Below are positions 7,218-12,595 of a stretch of DNA of 12,595 nucleotides, piece by piece; the first letter of the stretch is position 1, and every line of letters begins with the position of its first letter. The position numbers were made by a program, and so were the translations under genes. This DNA is from Nitrospirae bacterium RBG_13_39_12. Its GTDB lineage: Bacteria; Nitrospirota; Thermodesulfovibrionia; Thermodesulfovibrionales; SM23-35. The notes below the pieces were generated by a model that saw only the letters and a list, made by a program, of their open reading frames with translations, was not told where the DNA came from and searched no databases. The stretch covers positions 3,560 through 16,154 of the forward strand of contig MHEF01000055.1 in the NCBI GenBank assembly GCA_001805125.1. Direction: 5' to 3'.

Positions 7218-8325
7218 GAAAAAGTATACCTTCCACGGAGGTGCAGAGGGTTTTTCTCAAAAACTCATTACTGGTCTTGCTGACGCAGGACACGATGTTC
7301 ATCTGTATTCTTTAAGTTGGGAGGGTACCCCTGCATCCAAGAATATCTTTTTTCATAAAGTGCCTGCCATTTCCTTTAATTCAACATTAAGGGATTTAAC
7401 TTTTGCCCTATCAGCATATAGAATTCTTAAAAGAGAGCAGTTTGATGTAATCCAGAGTAATGACAAGACTCTCTATCAGGATATTTATCGGGCTGGTGAC
7501 GGGTGCCATATTGAATGGCTGAGGCAGAGGTGGACAAGGGTAGGACTTGCGGGAAAATTGTCAATTATCCTCAATCCATATCACTGGCTTATACTAAACA
7601 TGGAAAAAATAATTTTCAGAGCCCATAGATTCAAAAAGATAATAGCAATATCTGAACTTGTAAAAAAGAACATTATTGAAAATTACCATGTTAATAAAAT
7701 GGATATAGAAGTAATATATAACGGAGTTGATCTTGAAAGGTTTACTCCCAGGAACAAAGATCTATATAGAAGAGAAATCAGGAAGAAGTATTCCATAGAA
7801 GATGATGCTATTGTATCACTATTTGTAGGTTCTGGTTTTGAAAGAAAGGGGTTGGAGTTTCTTTTAAAAGCTGTCGAACTCATTCCTTCCCCGGTGACTG
7901 TTTTGATAGTGGGGAAGGGGTCTGAAAAAAGATTTAAGCGCTTCATAAAAAGTCAGAAGGTAGTATTCTGTGGCCCGCAGAAAGAGGTCCATAAGTACTA
8001 TGCTGCCTCAGATATTTTCGTATTTCCTACAATCTATGAACCCTTTGGAAATGTGCACCTTGAGGCGCTTGCCAGTGGTCTTCCTGTTATCACAACAAGA
8101 TTAAGCGGCGCTGCAGAAATCATTAAAGACGGCATTCACGGGTTTGTTATTTCCCTTCCCGAAGACTGCAAGGGCATCGCAGAAAAAATAAAATTTCTGA
8201 TTGATAACAGAGAACAAATAGATCTCATCGGTACAAATGCCAGAAAACTTGCCGAGAATTTTTCATTTAAAAAACATTTAGAAAAGGTATTAAATCTATA
8301 CAAAAACCTTATACACCAGCAGTAA
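7198..8325 (+). CDS. WaaG-like GT4 LPS core glycosyltransferase
   Basis: 375-residue GT-B enzyme most like WaaG (RfaG), which adds the first outer-core hexose, glucose in E. coli, to heptose II. Beyond generic GT4 features it shares WaaG details: HLYSLSWEG (35-43) against RVYTQSWEG in E. coli, and QSNDKTLYQDIYRAGDGCH (86-104) aligned with the WaaG stretch before its linker. Generic landmarks are FHGGAE (12-17), YNGVDLERFTP (174-184), the diphosphate-binding ERKG (215-218), VGKGSEKRFK (238-247) and an intact E-x7-E in EPFGNVHLE (281-289). ATG 7198 starts within the ligase gene (20-bp overlap) with only a weak AGG upstream, so it probably depends on coupled translation. It is the last gene of the plus-strand block and ends 4 bp before the stop of the opposing GT2 gene. 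Donor identity (glucose or another hexose) is unproven. Confidence 0.88.
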   Translation: MKIAVIRKKYTFHGGAEGFSQKLITGLADAGHDVHLYSLSWEGTPASKNIFFHKVPAISFNSTLRDLTFALSAYRILKREQFDVIQSNDKTLYQDIYRAGDGCHIEWLRQRWTRVGLAGKLSIILNPYHWLILNMEKIIFRAHRFKKIIAISELVKKNIIENYHVNKMDIEVIYNGVDLERFTPRNKDLYRREIRKKYSIEDDAIVSLFVGSGFERKGLEFLLKAVELIPSPVTVLIVGKGSEKRFKRFIKSQKVVFCGPQKEVHKYYAASDIFVFPTIYEPFGNVHLEALASGLPVITTRLSGAAEIIKDGIHGFVISLPEDCKGIAEKIKFLIDNREQIDLIGTNARKLAENFSFKKHLEKVLNLYKNLIHQQ

Positions 8326-8339
8326 ATGTTTACTTGCTG
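8317..8339. terminator. Hairpin spanning two convergent stop codons
   Basis: An imperfect inverted repeat: CAGCA-GTAA, loop ATGT, TTAC-(T)-TGCTG, that is nine base pairs with one bulged T. It contains the TAA of the WaaG-like gene (8323-8325) and the TAA of the opposing GT2 gene (8330-8332). It may help separate the two convergent transcripts or block 3' exonucleases. There is no clear T-run on either side, so it is a weak intrinsic terminator at best. Confidence 0.35.
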
Positions 8340-9079
8340 ATTGATGTTTCCCATAACTTAAGGTACTTAAGAAAAGTGTAACAACTATAAAGTATTGAAA
8401 GTATTAACCCATGGACACCATCCATAAATCCACGCCTTAAAAAAAACATTTTTAAGAAAGTAGATAGAGGATGAACAACCATTTTAATTATTCTTGGGCT
8501 AGCGCCTTTTTCTTTCAATTCTTCTGCTGAAAGCGAAGAATAAAGATCCATTTTCTTTATGTAATCGGAGACATTTCTATATGTATAGTGTTCCAATGGG
8601 TTCTTGAGATGTCCTACTTTTCCATTCACGACAACCTTCTCGTGAACTTTTCTGTCTTCCATAAAAGCCTTGTCTTTAATGAAAAGCCTCAGTGTGTAAT
8701 CTGGCCACCAGCCTCCGTGCCGTATCCATTTCCCAAGAAAAAAATTTTTTCGAGGGACATAAAAACCGCTGTATATACCATTATTTTTAACCACATCTGA
8801 TATCTCTTGCCTCAAGGACTCTGTGAATCTCTCATCAGAATCTAAGACAAATACCCAGGGTCCTTTTGCATGTTCAATAGCCATCTGTTTTTGTTTGGCA
8901 TAACCCTGCCACTCTGCCTGGTATATTTTATCAGTATATTCTCTGCTTATACCTAAGGTATTATCTGAACTGAAGGCATCAACAATTATAATTTCAGCCA
9001 TATCTCTGATACTCTGAAGGGCCTCCCTTATATTTTTTTCCTCATTCTTGGTAACAATAACAACAGAGACCGGAATCAT
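8330..9079 (-). CDS. WaaE/KdtX-like GT2 glycosyltransferase
   Basis: 249-residue inverting GT-A transferase. The family resembles WaaE/KdtX, which adds a beta-1,4-linked glucose to heptose I of the inner core in Klebsiella and Serratia. Landmarks: VSVVIVTKNEEKNI (4-17) for the nucleotide fold, VDAFSSDNT (33-41), EWQGYAKQKQMA (56-67), which is a WaaE hallmark, the metal-binding LDSDERF (79-85) as D-x-D, and RKVHEKV (143-149) with the likely catalytic-area Glu. A hydrophobic stretch near 224-238 may attach it to the membrane. Three starts are possible: TTG 9094, GTG 9085 and ATG 9079. ATG 9079 is preferred because it precedes the first beta strand directly and has a GGGGTG just upstream. It lies 70 bp downstream of msbA on the same strand and probably shares its transcript, apart from a small hairpin between them. 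Substrate is inferred from similarity only. Confidence 0.87.
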   Translation of the reverse strand: MIPVSVVIVTKNEEKNIREALQSIRDMAEIIIVDAFSSDNTLGISREYTDKIYQAEWQGYAKQKQMAIEHAKGPWVFVLDSDERFTESLRQEISDVVKNNGIYSGFYVPRKNFFLGKWIRHGGWWPDYTLRLFIKDKAFMEDRKVHEKVVVNGKVGHLKNPLEHYTYRNVSDYIKKMDLYSSLSAEELKEKGASPRIIKMVVHPLSTFLKMFFLRRGFMDGVHGLILSILYSCYTFLKYLKLWETSISK

Positions 9080-9094
9080 TATCACCCCGCACAA

Positions 9095-9114
9095 AAAACC
9101 TGTGTATAGGTTTT
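9095..9114 (-). promoter_or_regulatory. Hairpin with T-run between msbA and the GT2 gene
   Basis: Read on the minus strand, AAAACCT, six-base loop, AGGTTTT form a perfect seven-pair stem, followed by two further T to give a run of six. It lies just before the possible TTG, GTG and ATG starts of the GT2 gene. The stem is AT-rich, so a strong terminator is unlikely. Partial attenuation or control of ribosome access is possible. Confidence 0.3.
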
Positions 9115-9149
9115 AAAGCCTTTGTAACAGTTTTGGCAGATAGTTCGCT

Positions 9150-10859
9150 TCATAAAAATGCATTGTACAGTTCTCTATAGGTTGAATTCTTGCTGATGAG
9201 TTCCTCATGCCTGCCGGTATCGGCTATTTCACCTTTTTCAATAATCAGAATCCTGTCTGCATTTTTGATTGTCGAAAGCCTGTGAGCAATGACAATAGTT
9301 GTTCTTCCCTTCATTAATTTTTCAAGTGCCTTCTGAACAAGAGTCTCTGAGACTGAATCAAGTGAAGATGTTGCTTCATCAAGAATCAATATAGGTGGGT
9401 TTTTAAGTATCGCCCTTGCTATGGCTATTCTCTGTCTCTGTCCACCCGATAACTTCAGCCCCCTGTCCCCTATGACTGCATTGTATTCTTCAGGTATTTT
9501 TTGTATAAATTCGTCAGCGTATGCCATTTTGGCAGCCTCGATAATCTCGGCTTCTGATACCCCGGGTTTTCCAAATGCTATATTTTCTTTAATGGTATCG
9601 TTAAAAAGTATAATATCCTGACTTACTATCCCTATCAGTTCTCTGAGTGAATGTATGTCTACTTTATTAATATCTAATCCGTTTATAGTCAGCCTGCCTC
9701 CTGAAGGTGAATAGAATTTGGGAATTAAATCAACAAGTGTTGATTTCCCGACACCGCTGCGGCCGACTATAGCAATTACTTCACCAGGTTTTATCTCTAA
9801 ATTTATATCCTTCAATACAGGAACATTATTCCCGGGAAAGGTAAAAGATATATTTTCAAACTTTAAAGAATTTTTAAACCCGTCAATTCTTATTTGGCCT
9901 TTCTCTTCCTGTTCTGCATTAAAAAGAGTATCTATCCTTTCGATAGATGCTCTTGATTCCTGGAAAGAATTATATGCATCTCCTATCTTTTTTACAGGCG
10001 AAAACATTAAATAAACAGCTGCAAGTATAGAAGCAAAATCTCCGGTTGTAATAGTTCCTTTGATTACCATATTGCCTCCATACCAGAATACAAGAGCTAT
10101 GCCGGTGCCGGTTACTACATCAATGATCAGTTTAGTAAACTCCTTAAGCCTTACTACCCTTAGGAGCTCCCTGTAGTATCTTTGATTGTCATTTTCAAAT
10201 TTATCCCCCATTGTTTTTTCGCGGTTAAAGATTTTAATTATTCTTGTCCCGAAAACTGTTTCACCTATTTTATGAGTAAGAAATGATAATTTTCTCTGTG
10301 CCTCCTTCCTCTTTTTTTTAACAATCTTGCCAAATTTTTTTGAACTGTAGGCGATAAAAGGCAGCAGGATCAAGCTCATTAATGTCAGATCCCATCTCCT
10401 GTAAAGGGCAACTCCGAGAAGAAAGATTACTGTTGGCACTTCAACGATAAATGTTCTTATGACATCGGAAATCAAACCGTTAAGCGTTTCTACATCATAC
10501 ATAACCCTGGATATGATTGTCCCGGATGACTCTTTGCTAAAATATCCTACCCGGAGATAGAGGATGTGGGTGTATAGCTTGTTTCTCATTTCTCTGACCA
10601 GTTTCATCCCTGCAGATTTCATCAAGTAGGATTGACAGAACCCTAAAAACCCTTTTATTGCAAAAAGCAAGAGAATACCTGCCGGGAGGAATTTCATATA
10701 TTCATATTTTTTCCCTTCCAGGACTATATCAATTGCAGGTTTGACAGCCCATGCGATTGCGCCTGTTATGCCTGAAACCAGAAGACTTATTAGAATACCG
10801 GCAGAAATTCTGGGCCAGTATGGTTTTGTGATCTCAATTATCTTTTTAGCTATCTTCAT
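9150..10859 (-). CDS. msbA: MsbA-type lipid A/LPS core flippase, ABC transporter
   Basis: 569-residue half-transporter, the normal MsbA size. It would form a homodimer in the inner membrane and use ATP to flip lipid A-core to the periplasmic leaflet. The N-terminal transmembrane domain (about 1-315) has segments near 17-38, 58-76, 135-153, 157-172, 246-264 and 270-288. The C-terminal ATPase has Walker A GRSGVGKST (366-374), Q-loop Q414 in IVSQD, signature LSGGQRQR (470-477), Walker B ILILDEATSSLD (490-501) with catalytic E495, and the switch His H526 in IAHRLST. All catalytic parts are intact. ATG 10859 has no clear ribosome site. Another ATG 10 bp upstream in a different frame (10869) encodes only seven codons that overlap the msbA start. 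The gene lies between an exported DUF3108 protein (61 bp upstream) and a core GT2 transferase (70 bp downstream), matching an LPS role. A generic lipid or peptide exporter is the alternative, but the context favours MsbA. Confidence 0.9.
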   Translation of the reverse strand: MKIAKKIIEITKPYWPRISAGILISLLVSGITGAIAWAVKPAIDIVLEGKKYEYMKFLPAGILLLFAIKGFLGFCQSYLMKSAGMKLVREMRNKLYTHILYLRVGYFSKESSGTIISRVMYDVETLNGLISDVIRTFIVEVPTVIFLLGVALYRRWDLTLMSLILLPFIAYSSKKFGKIVKKKRKEAQRKLSFLTHKIGETVFGTRIIKIFNREKTMGDKFENDNQRYYRELLRVVRLKEFTKLIIDVVTGTGIALVFWYGGNMVIKGTITTGDFASILAAVYLMFSPVKKIGDAYNSFQESRASIERIDTLFNAEQEEKGQIRIDGFKNSLKFENISFTFPGNNVPVLKDINLEIKPGEVIAIVGRSGVGKSTLVDLIPKFYSPSGGRLTINGLDINKVDIHSLRELIGIVSQDIILFNDTIKENIAFGKPGVSEAEIIEAAKMAYADEFIQKIPEEYNAVIGDRGLKLSGGQRQRIAIARAILKNPPILILDEATSSLDSVSETLVQKALEKLMKGRTTIVIAHRLSTIKNADRILIIEKGEIADTGRHEELISKNSTYRELYNAFL

Positions 10860-10920
10860 ATTTTTTCATAGTATAAACAATTGTAAGATTATAAAAAAGT
10901 AACAGGGTTGAAGTGAAACC

Positions 10921-11679
10921 TCAATAAGTACCTTGAACCAGGGTTGCGGTGATGGACCCAACTGAGACCTTTGTCTGCATCTTAACCGGTATTCGCTTTG
11001 CATCATCGGTAAGCCATATAAATATATCACCTTTTCTGTAGAATATACCTTCTGATTTCATTAATGGTTTAACCACAATGGTATTGAATGTGCCAATCGG
11101 CAGGATTAATGTTTCTCTTCTCAAGACCTGTACCTCTACGTTCCAGACTTTTTTACTGTCAAAAATTGTTAAATAAACAGGCTCACCAACCTCGAGCCTG
11201 AGAGTCCTTAGGTAATAAAAACTTGATATCGGGTCAAAAATTATTTCAGGTACGGCATACTCTTTTTTTTCATTATTAAGATGGTCTATATATGTTGCCC
11301 AGCGATTATTAGGATCAAAAACAACCTCTTTATCTTTTCTGTGTCTTCCTTCCCTTGTTTTGATTTTATAATTAACTGGCTGGCCAGGAAACGGGAGGGA
11401 AGTGTTTTTAAGGAGAATGCTTTCAACTCTATCATCAACTGTATAAAAAACAGAGATTAAAGGAACTGAGCGGGCGGTAGAAATAATTTTTATCTTTTCA
11501 CCATCGTTTTTTACCTCGAGAGATGCAGTACCAGCCTTAATACCTGCCCATGTTAAGTCATATGTAAGCTTTTCAGGGATGTTGAATGATGCGGCGTTTG
11601 AACATGAAAAGAAAGATAAATAGAAGCAAAAAATAAATATGCCGGCCCAGAAGTTTATTAAGCTCTTGTTTTTTTTCAT
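10921..11679 (-). CDS. Exported DUF3108-domain protein
   Basis: 252-residue protein with a basic start (MKKNKSL), a hydrophobic core at about 9-24 and a possible cleavage site near SNA-A (27-30), so it should be exported to the periplasm. FFSC (23-26) is a poor lipobox, so a lipoprotein is possible but not favoured. The mature part matches the DUF3108 pattern: LTYDLTWAGIKAGTASLEV (38-56), an early beta strand set, a middle VFDPNNRWATYID stretch, EIIFDPISSFYYLRTL, and LPIGTFNTIVVKPLM before a late GDIFIWLTDDAKRIPVKMQ. The last is the family's typical end, with the domain predicted to be mostly beta. Function of the family is unknown to me. ATG 11679 has a good GGAG site seven bases upstream. 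It is the first gene of the minus-strand block and its closeness to msbA suggests an envelope role, which is inference. A dyad lies about 45 bp upstream. Confidence 0.82.
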   Translation of the reverse strand: MKKNKSLINFWAGIFIFCFYLSFFSCSNAASFNIPEKLTYDLTWAGIKAGTASLEVKNDGEKIKIISTARSVPLISVFYTVDDRVESILLKNTSLPFPGQPVNYKIKTREGRHRKDKEVVFDPNNRWATYIDHLNNEKKEYAVPEIIFDPISSFYYLRTLRLEVGEPVYLTIFDSKKVWNVEVQVLRRETLILPIGTFNTIVVKPLMKSEGIFYRKGDIFIWLTDDAKRIPVKMQTKVSVGSITATLVQGTY

Positions 11680-11722
11680 TTCCTTTCTCCGATTGTAGTC
11701 ATAGTGAACTTGGATAACAACT

Positions 11723-11745
11723 ACTCCTTTTTACTAAAAAGGAGT
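11723..11745. promoter_or_regulatory. Perfect 10-bp dyad upstream of the DUF3108 gene
   Basis: ACTCCTTTTT, three-base spacer, AAAAAGGAGT: a perfect inverted repeat. It lies 44 bp upstream of the DUF3108 start codon. It could be an operator or a hairpin in the 5' leader of the minus-strand transcript. No T-run follows it on either strand, so it is not a standard terminator. Confidence 0.45.
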
Positions 11746-11783
11746 TAAAAACATTACCTAATAATTTAATATTTATAATTATT

Positions 11784-11806
11784 ACACCCTGTGGTCTCTG
11801 CCGCAG
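11784..11806. repeat. 23-bp direct repeat, copy 1
   Basis: Begins ACACCCTG and ends TGCCGCAG. It is identical over 23 bases to 11958-11980, 174 bp away start to start. It contains a CTGTGG/CCGCAG stem (one G-T pair). The three further pairs of the copy 2 hairpin are lost here because TTC follows in place of GGT. Confidence 0.85.
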
Positions 11807-11817
11807 TTCCAAATTTC

Positions 11818-11932
11818 TGTCATTCCGGCTTGTCCGGAATCTTTCCGGAAGGATTCTCTCCTCGGCGAGTCGCTGAGGCGACCCGACCTCCCGAATCCCG
11901 AAAGCCTTCGGGACGGGATTGCGGGAATGACA
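11818..11932. repeat. 115-bp MITE/REP-like element with inverted ends
   Basis: The element starts TGTCATTCCGGC and ends GCGGGAATGACA, inverted ends that match at 11 of 12 positions. Inside are more dyads: GAATC/GATTC around TTTCCGGAA (11837-11856), GTCGC-TGAG-GCGAC (11869-11882), and CCCGAA-AGCC-TTCGGG (11897-11912). Such 'TGTCATTCC...GGAATGACA' units are, to my knowledge, common as dispersed non-coding repeats in deltaproteobacterial and Nitrospirota-like genomes. It encodes no transposase. It may be a non-autonomous mobile element or a REP-type structured repeat. Only one copy is in this window. Confidence 0.6.
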
Positions 11933-11957
11933 CAAAAAATAAACATTCAAATAATGG

Positions 11958-11980
11958 ACACCCTGTGGTCTCTGCCGCAG
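11958..11980. repeat. 23-bp direct repeat, copy 2
   Basis: A perfect match to 11784-11806. The two copies bracket the 115-bp element, leaving 11 bp on its left and 25 bp on its right. That could be an unusually long target duplication or a pre-existing pair of repeats. Confidence 0.85.
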
Positions 11981-11983
11981 GGT
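11960..11983 (+). terminator. GC-rich hairpin at repeat copy 2
   Basis: ACCCTGTGG, six-base loop TCTCTG, CCGCAGGGT: nine pairs including one G-T. On the plus strand the stem is followed by TCTTCACGATTTTT, a broken T-rich stretch. No plus-strand gene lies upstream to terminate, so it is more likely a structural repeat unit. Confidence 0.3.
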
Positions 11984-12003
11984 TCTTCACGATTTTTCCA
12001 CAT

Positions 12004-12045
12004 TTGTCAGAGTGTTTATACAAGTGCATATCTTTATGTTATATT
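12004..12045 (+). promoter_or_regulatory. Possible hisA promoter
   Basis: TATATT at 12040-12045 matches five of six -10 bases and would start RNA at or very near the hisA ATG (12051). A good -35-like TTGTCA lies at 12004-12009 but is too far from that box, and its best partner, TATCTT at 12029, is 19 bp away. No ribosome site is visible before the ATG, so a leaderless or short-leader message is possible. Confidence 0.25.
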
Positions 12046-12050
12046 AATCC

Positions 12051-12595
12051 ATGCTTGTTATTCCTGCAATAGATTTAAAAGACGGCAAGTGTGTAAGGCT
12101 TGTTCAGGGTAAAAGGGATTCTGTGACAACTTATTCCAGTGACCCTGCTGAAACTGCAAGAGAGTGGGAATCTTGCGGAGCAAAACTGCTTCATATCGTT
12201 GACCTTGATGGTGCATTTTCAGGAACTCTGAAAAACCTGAACGTAATAATGAAAATCAGGAAATCAGTTAGAATTACGCTGCAGGTAGGGGGGGGAATAA
12301 GAAAAGTCGGTAATATTATCAATCTTTTTTCAGCAGGTATCGAAAAAATTATTATTGGGACTGCTGCGATAGAAGATCCTGAATTCATAGTAGATTCCTG
12401 CAGAAAATATCCAGGGAGGATCCTGGCTGGCATTGATGCGAGAGATGGAATGGTAGCTATAAGGGGTTGGGAGGAGATCACATCACTTAATGCAAGTGAA
12501 TTAGCAAAAAGATTAGAAATTATAGGTATAGCCGGGATTATCTATACAGACATTTCAAGGGACGGCATGCTTTCGGGCCCAAATGTAGAGGCAAC
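12051..12595 (+). CDS. hisA: HisA, ProFAR isomerase, 3'-truncated by the window
   Basis: Phosphoribosylformimino-5-aminoimidazole carboxamide ribotide isomerase, the Amadori-type step of histidine synthesis, a cytoplasmic beta/alpha barrel. 181 codons of the usual 240 or so are present and the frame is open to the end of the window. Visible marks: PAIDLKDGKCVRLVQG (5-20) with catalytic D8; HIVDLDGA (48-55); phosphate-binding LQVGGGIR (77-84) and IIGTAA (101-106); AGIDARDG (126-133) with the second catalytic Asp D129; YTDISRDGMLSGPN (165-178). HisA is preferred over its relative HisF because of the YTDISRDG and SGPN wording and the AIDLKDGKCVRL start. ATG 12051 lies exactly where the family begins, and no Shine-Dalgarno sequence is seen. 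The gene is unrelated in function to the LPS genes and reads away from them. Confidence 0.95.
   Translation, partial: MLVIPAIDLKDGKCVRLVQGKRDSVTTYSSDPAETAREWESCGAKLLHIVDLDGAFSGTLKNLNVIMKIRKSVRITLQVGGGIRKVGNIINLFSAGIEKIIIGTAAIEDPEFIVDSCRKYPGRILAGIDARDGMVAIRGWEEITSLNASELAKRLEIIGIAGIIYTDISRDGMLSGPNVEA

Larger units (their letters stand above)
11680..12050. other. Intergenic region between DUF3108 gene and hisA
   Basis: This 371-bp stretch separates divergent genes and contains no convincing protein. Open frames across it on both strands merely read through repeats. It holds, in order, a perfect dyad at 11723-11745, an AT-rich stretch at about 11746-11783 that could carry a minus-strand promoter, a 23-bp repeat copy, a GC-rich 115-bp element, the second repeat copy with a hairpin, and a possible hisA promoter. 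The GC-rich element stands out sharply from the AT-rich surroundings. Confidence 0.8.

Noticed and set aside
8588..8800. Plus-strand 70-codon frame
   Set aside because: It lies wholly inside the GT2 gene on the opposite strand, whose motifs are clear; it is a shadow frame.
9080..9094. Longer GT2 protein starting at TTG 9094 or GTG 9085
   Set aside because: The added residues (MCGVI) precede the conserved first strand and the ATG at 9079 is the better start with GGGGTG upstream.
10846..10869. Leader peptide overlapping the msbA start
   Set aside because: It is seven codons long with no ribosome site and no regulatory codon pattern; chance is likely.
11784..11980. CRISPR array
   Set aside because: There are only two repeat copies, 151 bp lies between them, and a structured element fills the interval. 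There is no regular spacing and no cas gene.
11791..12072. Protein-coding frames over the repeat region on both strands
   Set aside because: They read through inverted repeats, have low-complexity Pro/Arg-rich translations and no ribosome site. The plus-strand frame also overlaps the firm hisA start.
12191..12481. Minus-strand 96-codon frame
   Set aside because: It is antisense to hisA, which has all catalytic motifs on the plus strand.

Overview
The window is AT-rich (I estimate under 40 % GC by eye) and gene-dense. It carries the envelope-sugar machinery of a Gram-negative bacterium: a lipopolysaccharide (LPS) or lipooligosaccharide core cluster, a lipid flippase, and the start of a histidine gene. 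MsbA, a WaaP/Kdo-type kinase, a heptosyltransferase-family enzyme, WaaG-like and WaaE-like transferases and an O-antigen-ligase-type membrane protein together require an outer membrane with LPS. The AT-rich coding, TTG starts, many stacked glycosyltransferases and short 'TGTCATTCC' repeat element would fit an uncultivated Nitrospirota or deltaproteobacterial-type lineage, but this is inference and no taxonomic marker is visible.

Layout. Positions 2-8325 (+) form one block of eight genes: a 5'-truncated GT4 glycosyltransferase, a second GT4, a gap of about 200 bp, an LPS-kinase-like protein, a third GT4, a CgeB-like glycosyltransferase, a GT9 (heptosyltransferase family) protein, an O-antigen ligase/polymerase-type membrane protein, and a WaaG-like GT4. 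From the kinase onward every junction overlaps (28, 4, 14, 17 and 20 bp), so these genes are almost certainly one translationally coupled operon. The opposing block (-) is read as DUF3108 protein (11679-10921), MsbA (10859-9150), WaaE/KdtX-like GT2 transferase (9079-8330). The two blocks meet tail to tail with 4 bp between stop codons, inside a small hairpin. A 371-bp intergenic region (11680-12050) holds a perfect dyad, a 115-bp element with inverted ends and a perfect 23-bp direct repeat flanking that element. It separates the DUF3108 gene from hisA (12051 onward, +, cut by the window end).

How they work together. The GT4, GT9, CgeB-like and GT2 enzymes would add core sugars one by one on the cytoplasmic face to a lipid A-Kdo acceptor. 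The kinase would phosphorylate a core sugar. MsbA would flip the finished lipid-linked core across the inner membrane. The ligase-type protein would join further glycan to it on the periplasmic side. The DUF3108 protein is exported and of unknown function.

I do not see a clearly new biological system. The points most worth checking are an Asp-to-Asn change at the usual catalytic position of the GT9 enzyme, the missing His in the ligase-like protein, a possible gene remnant in the one non-overlapping junction, and the repeat structure before hisA.
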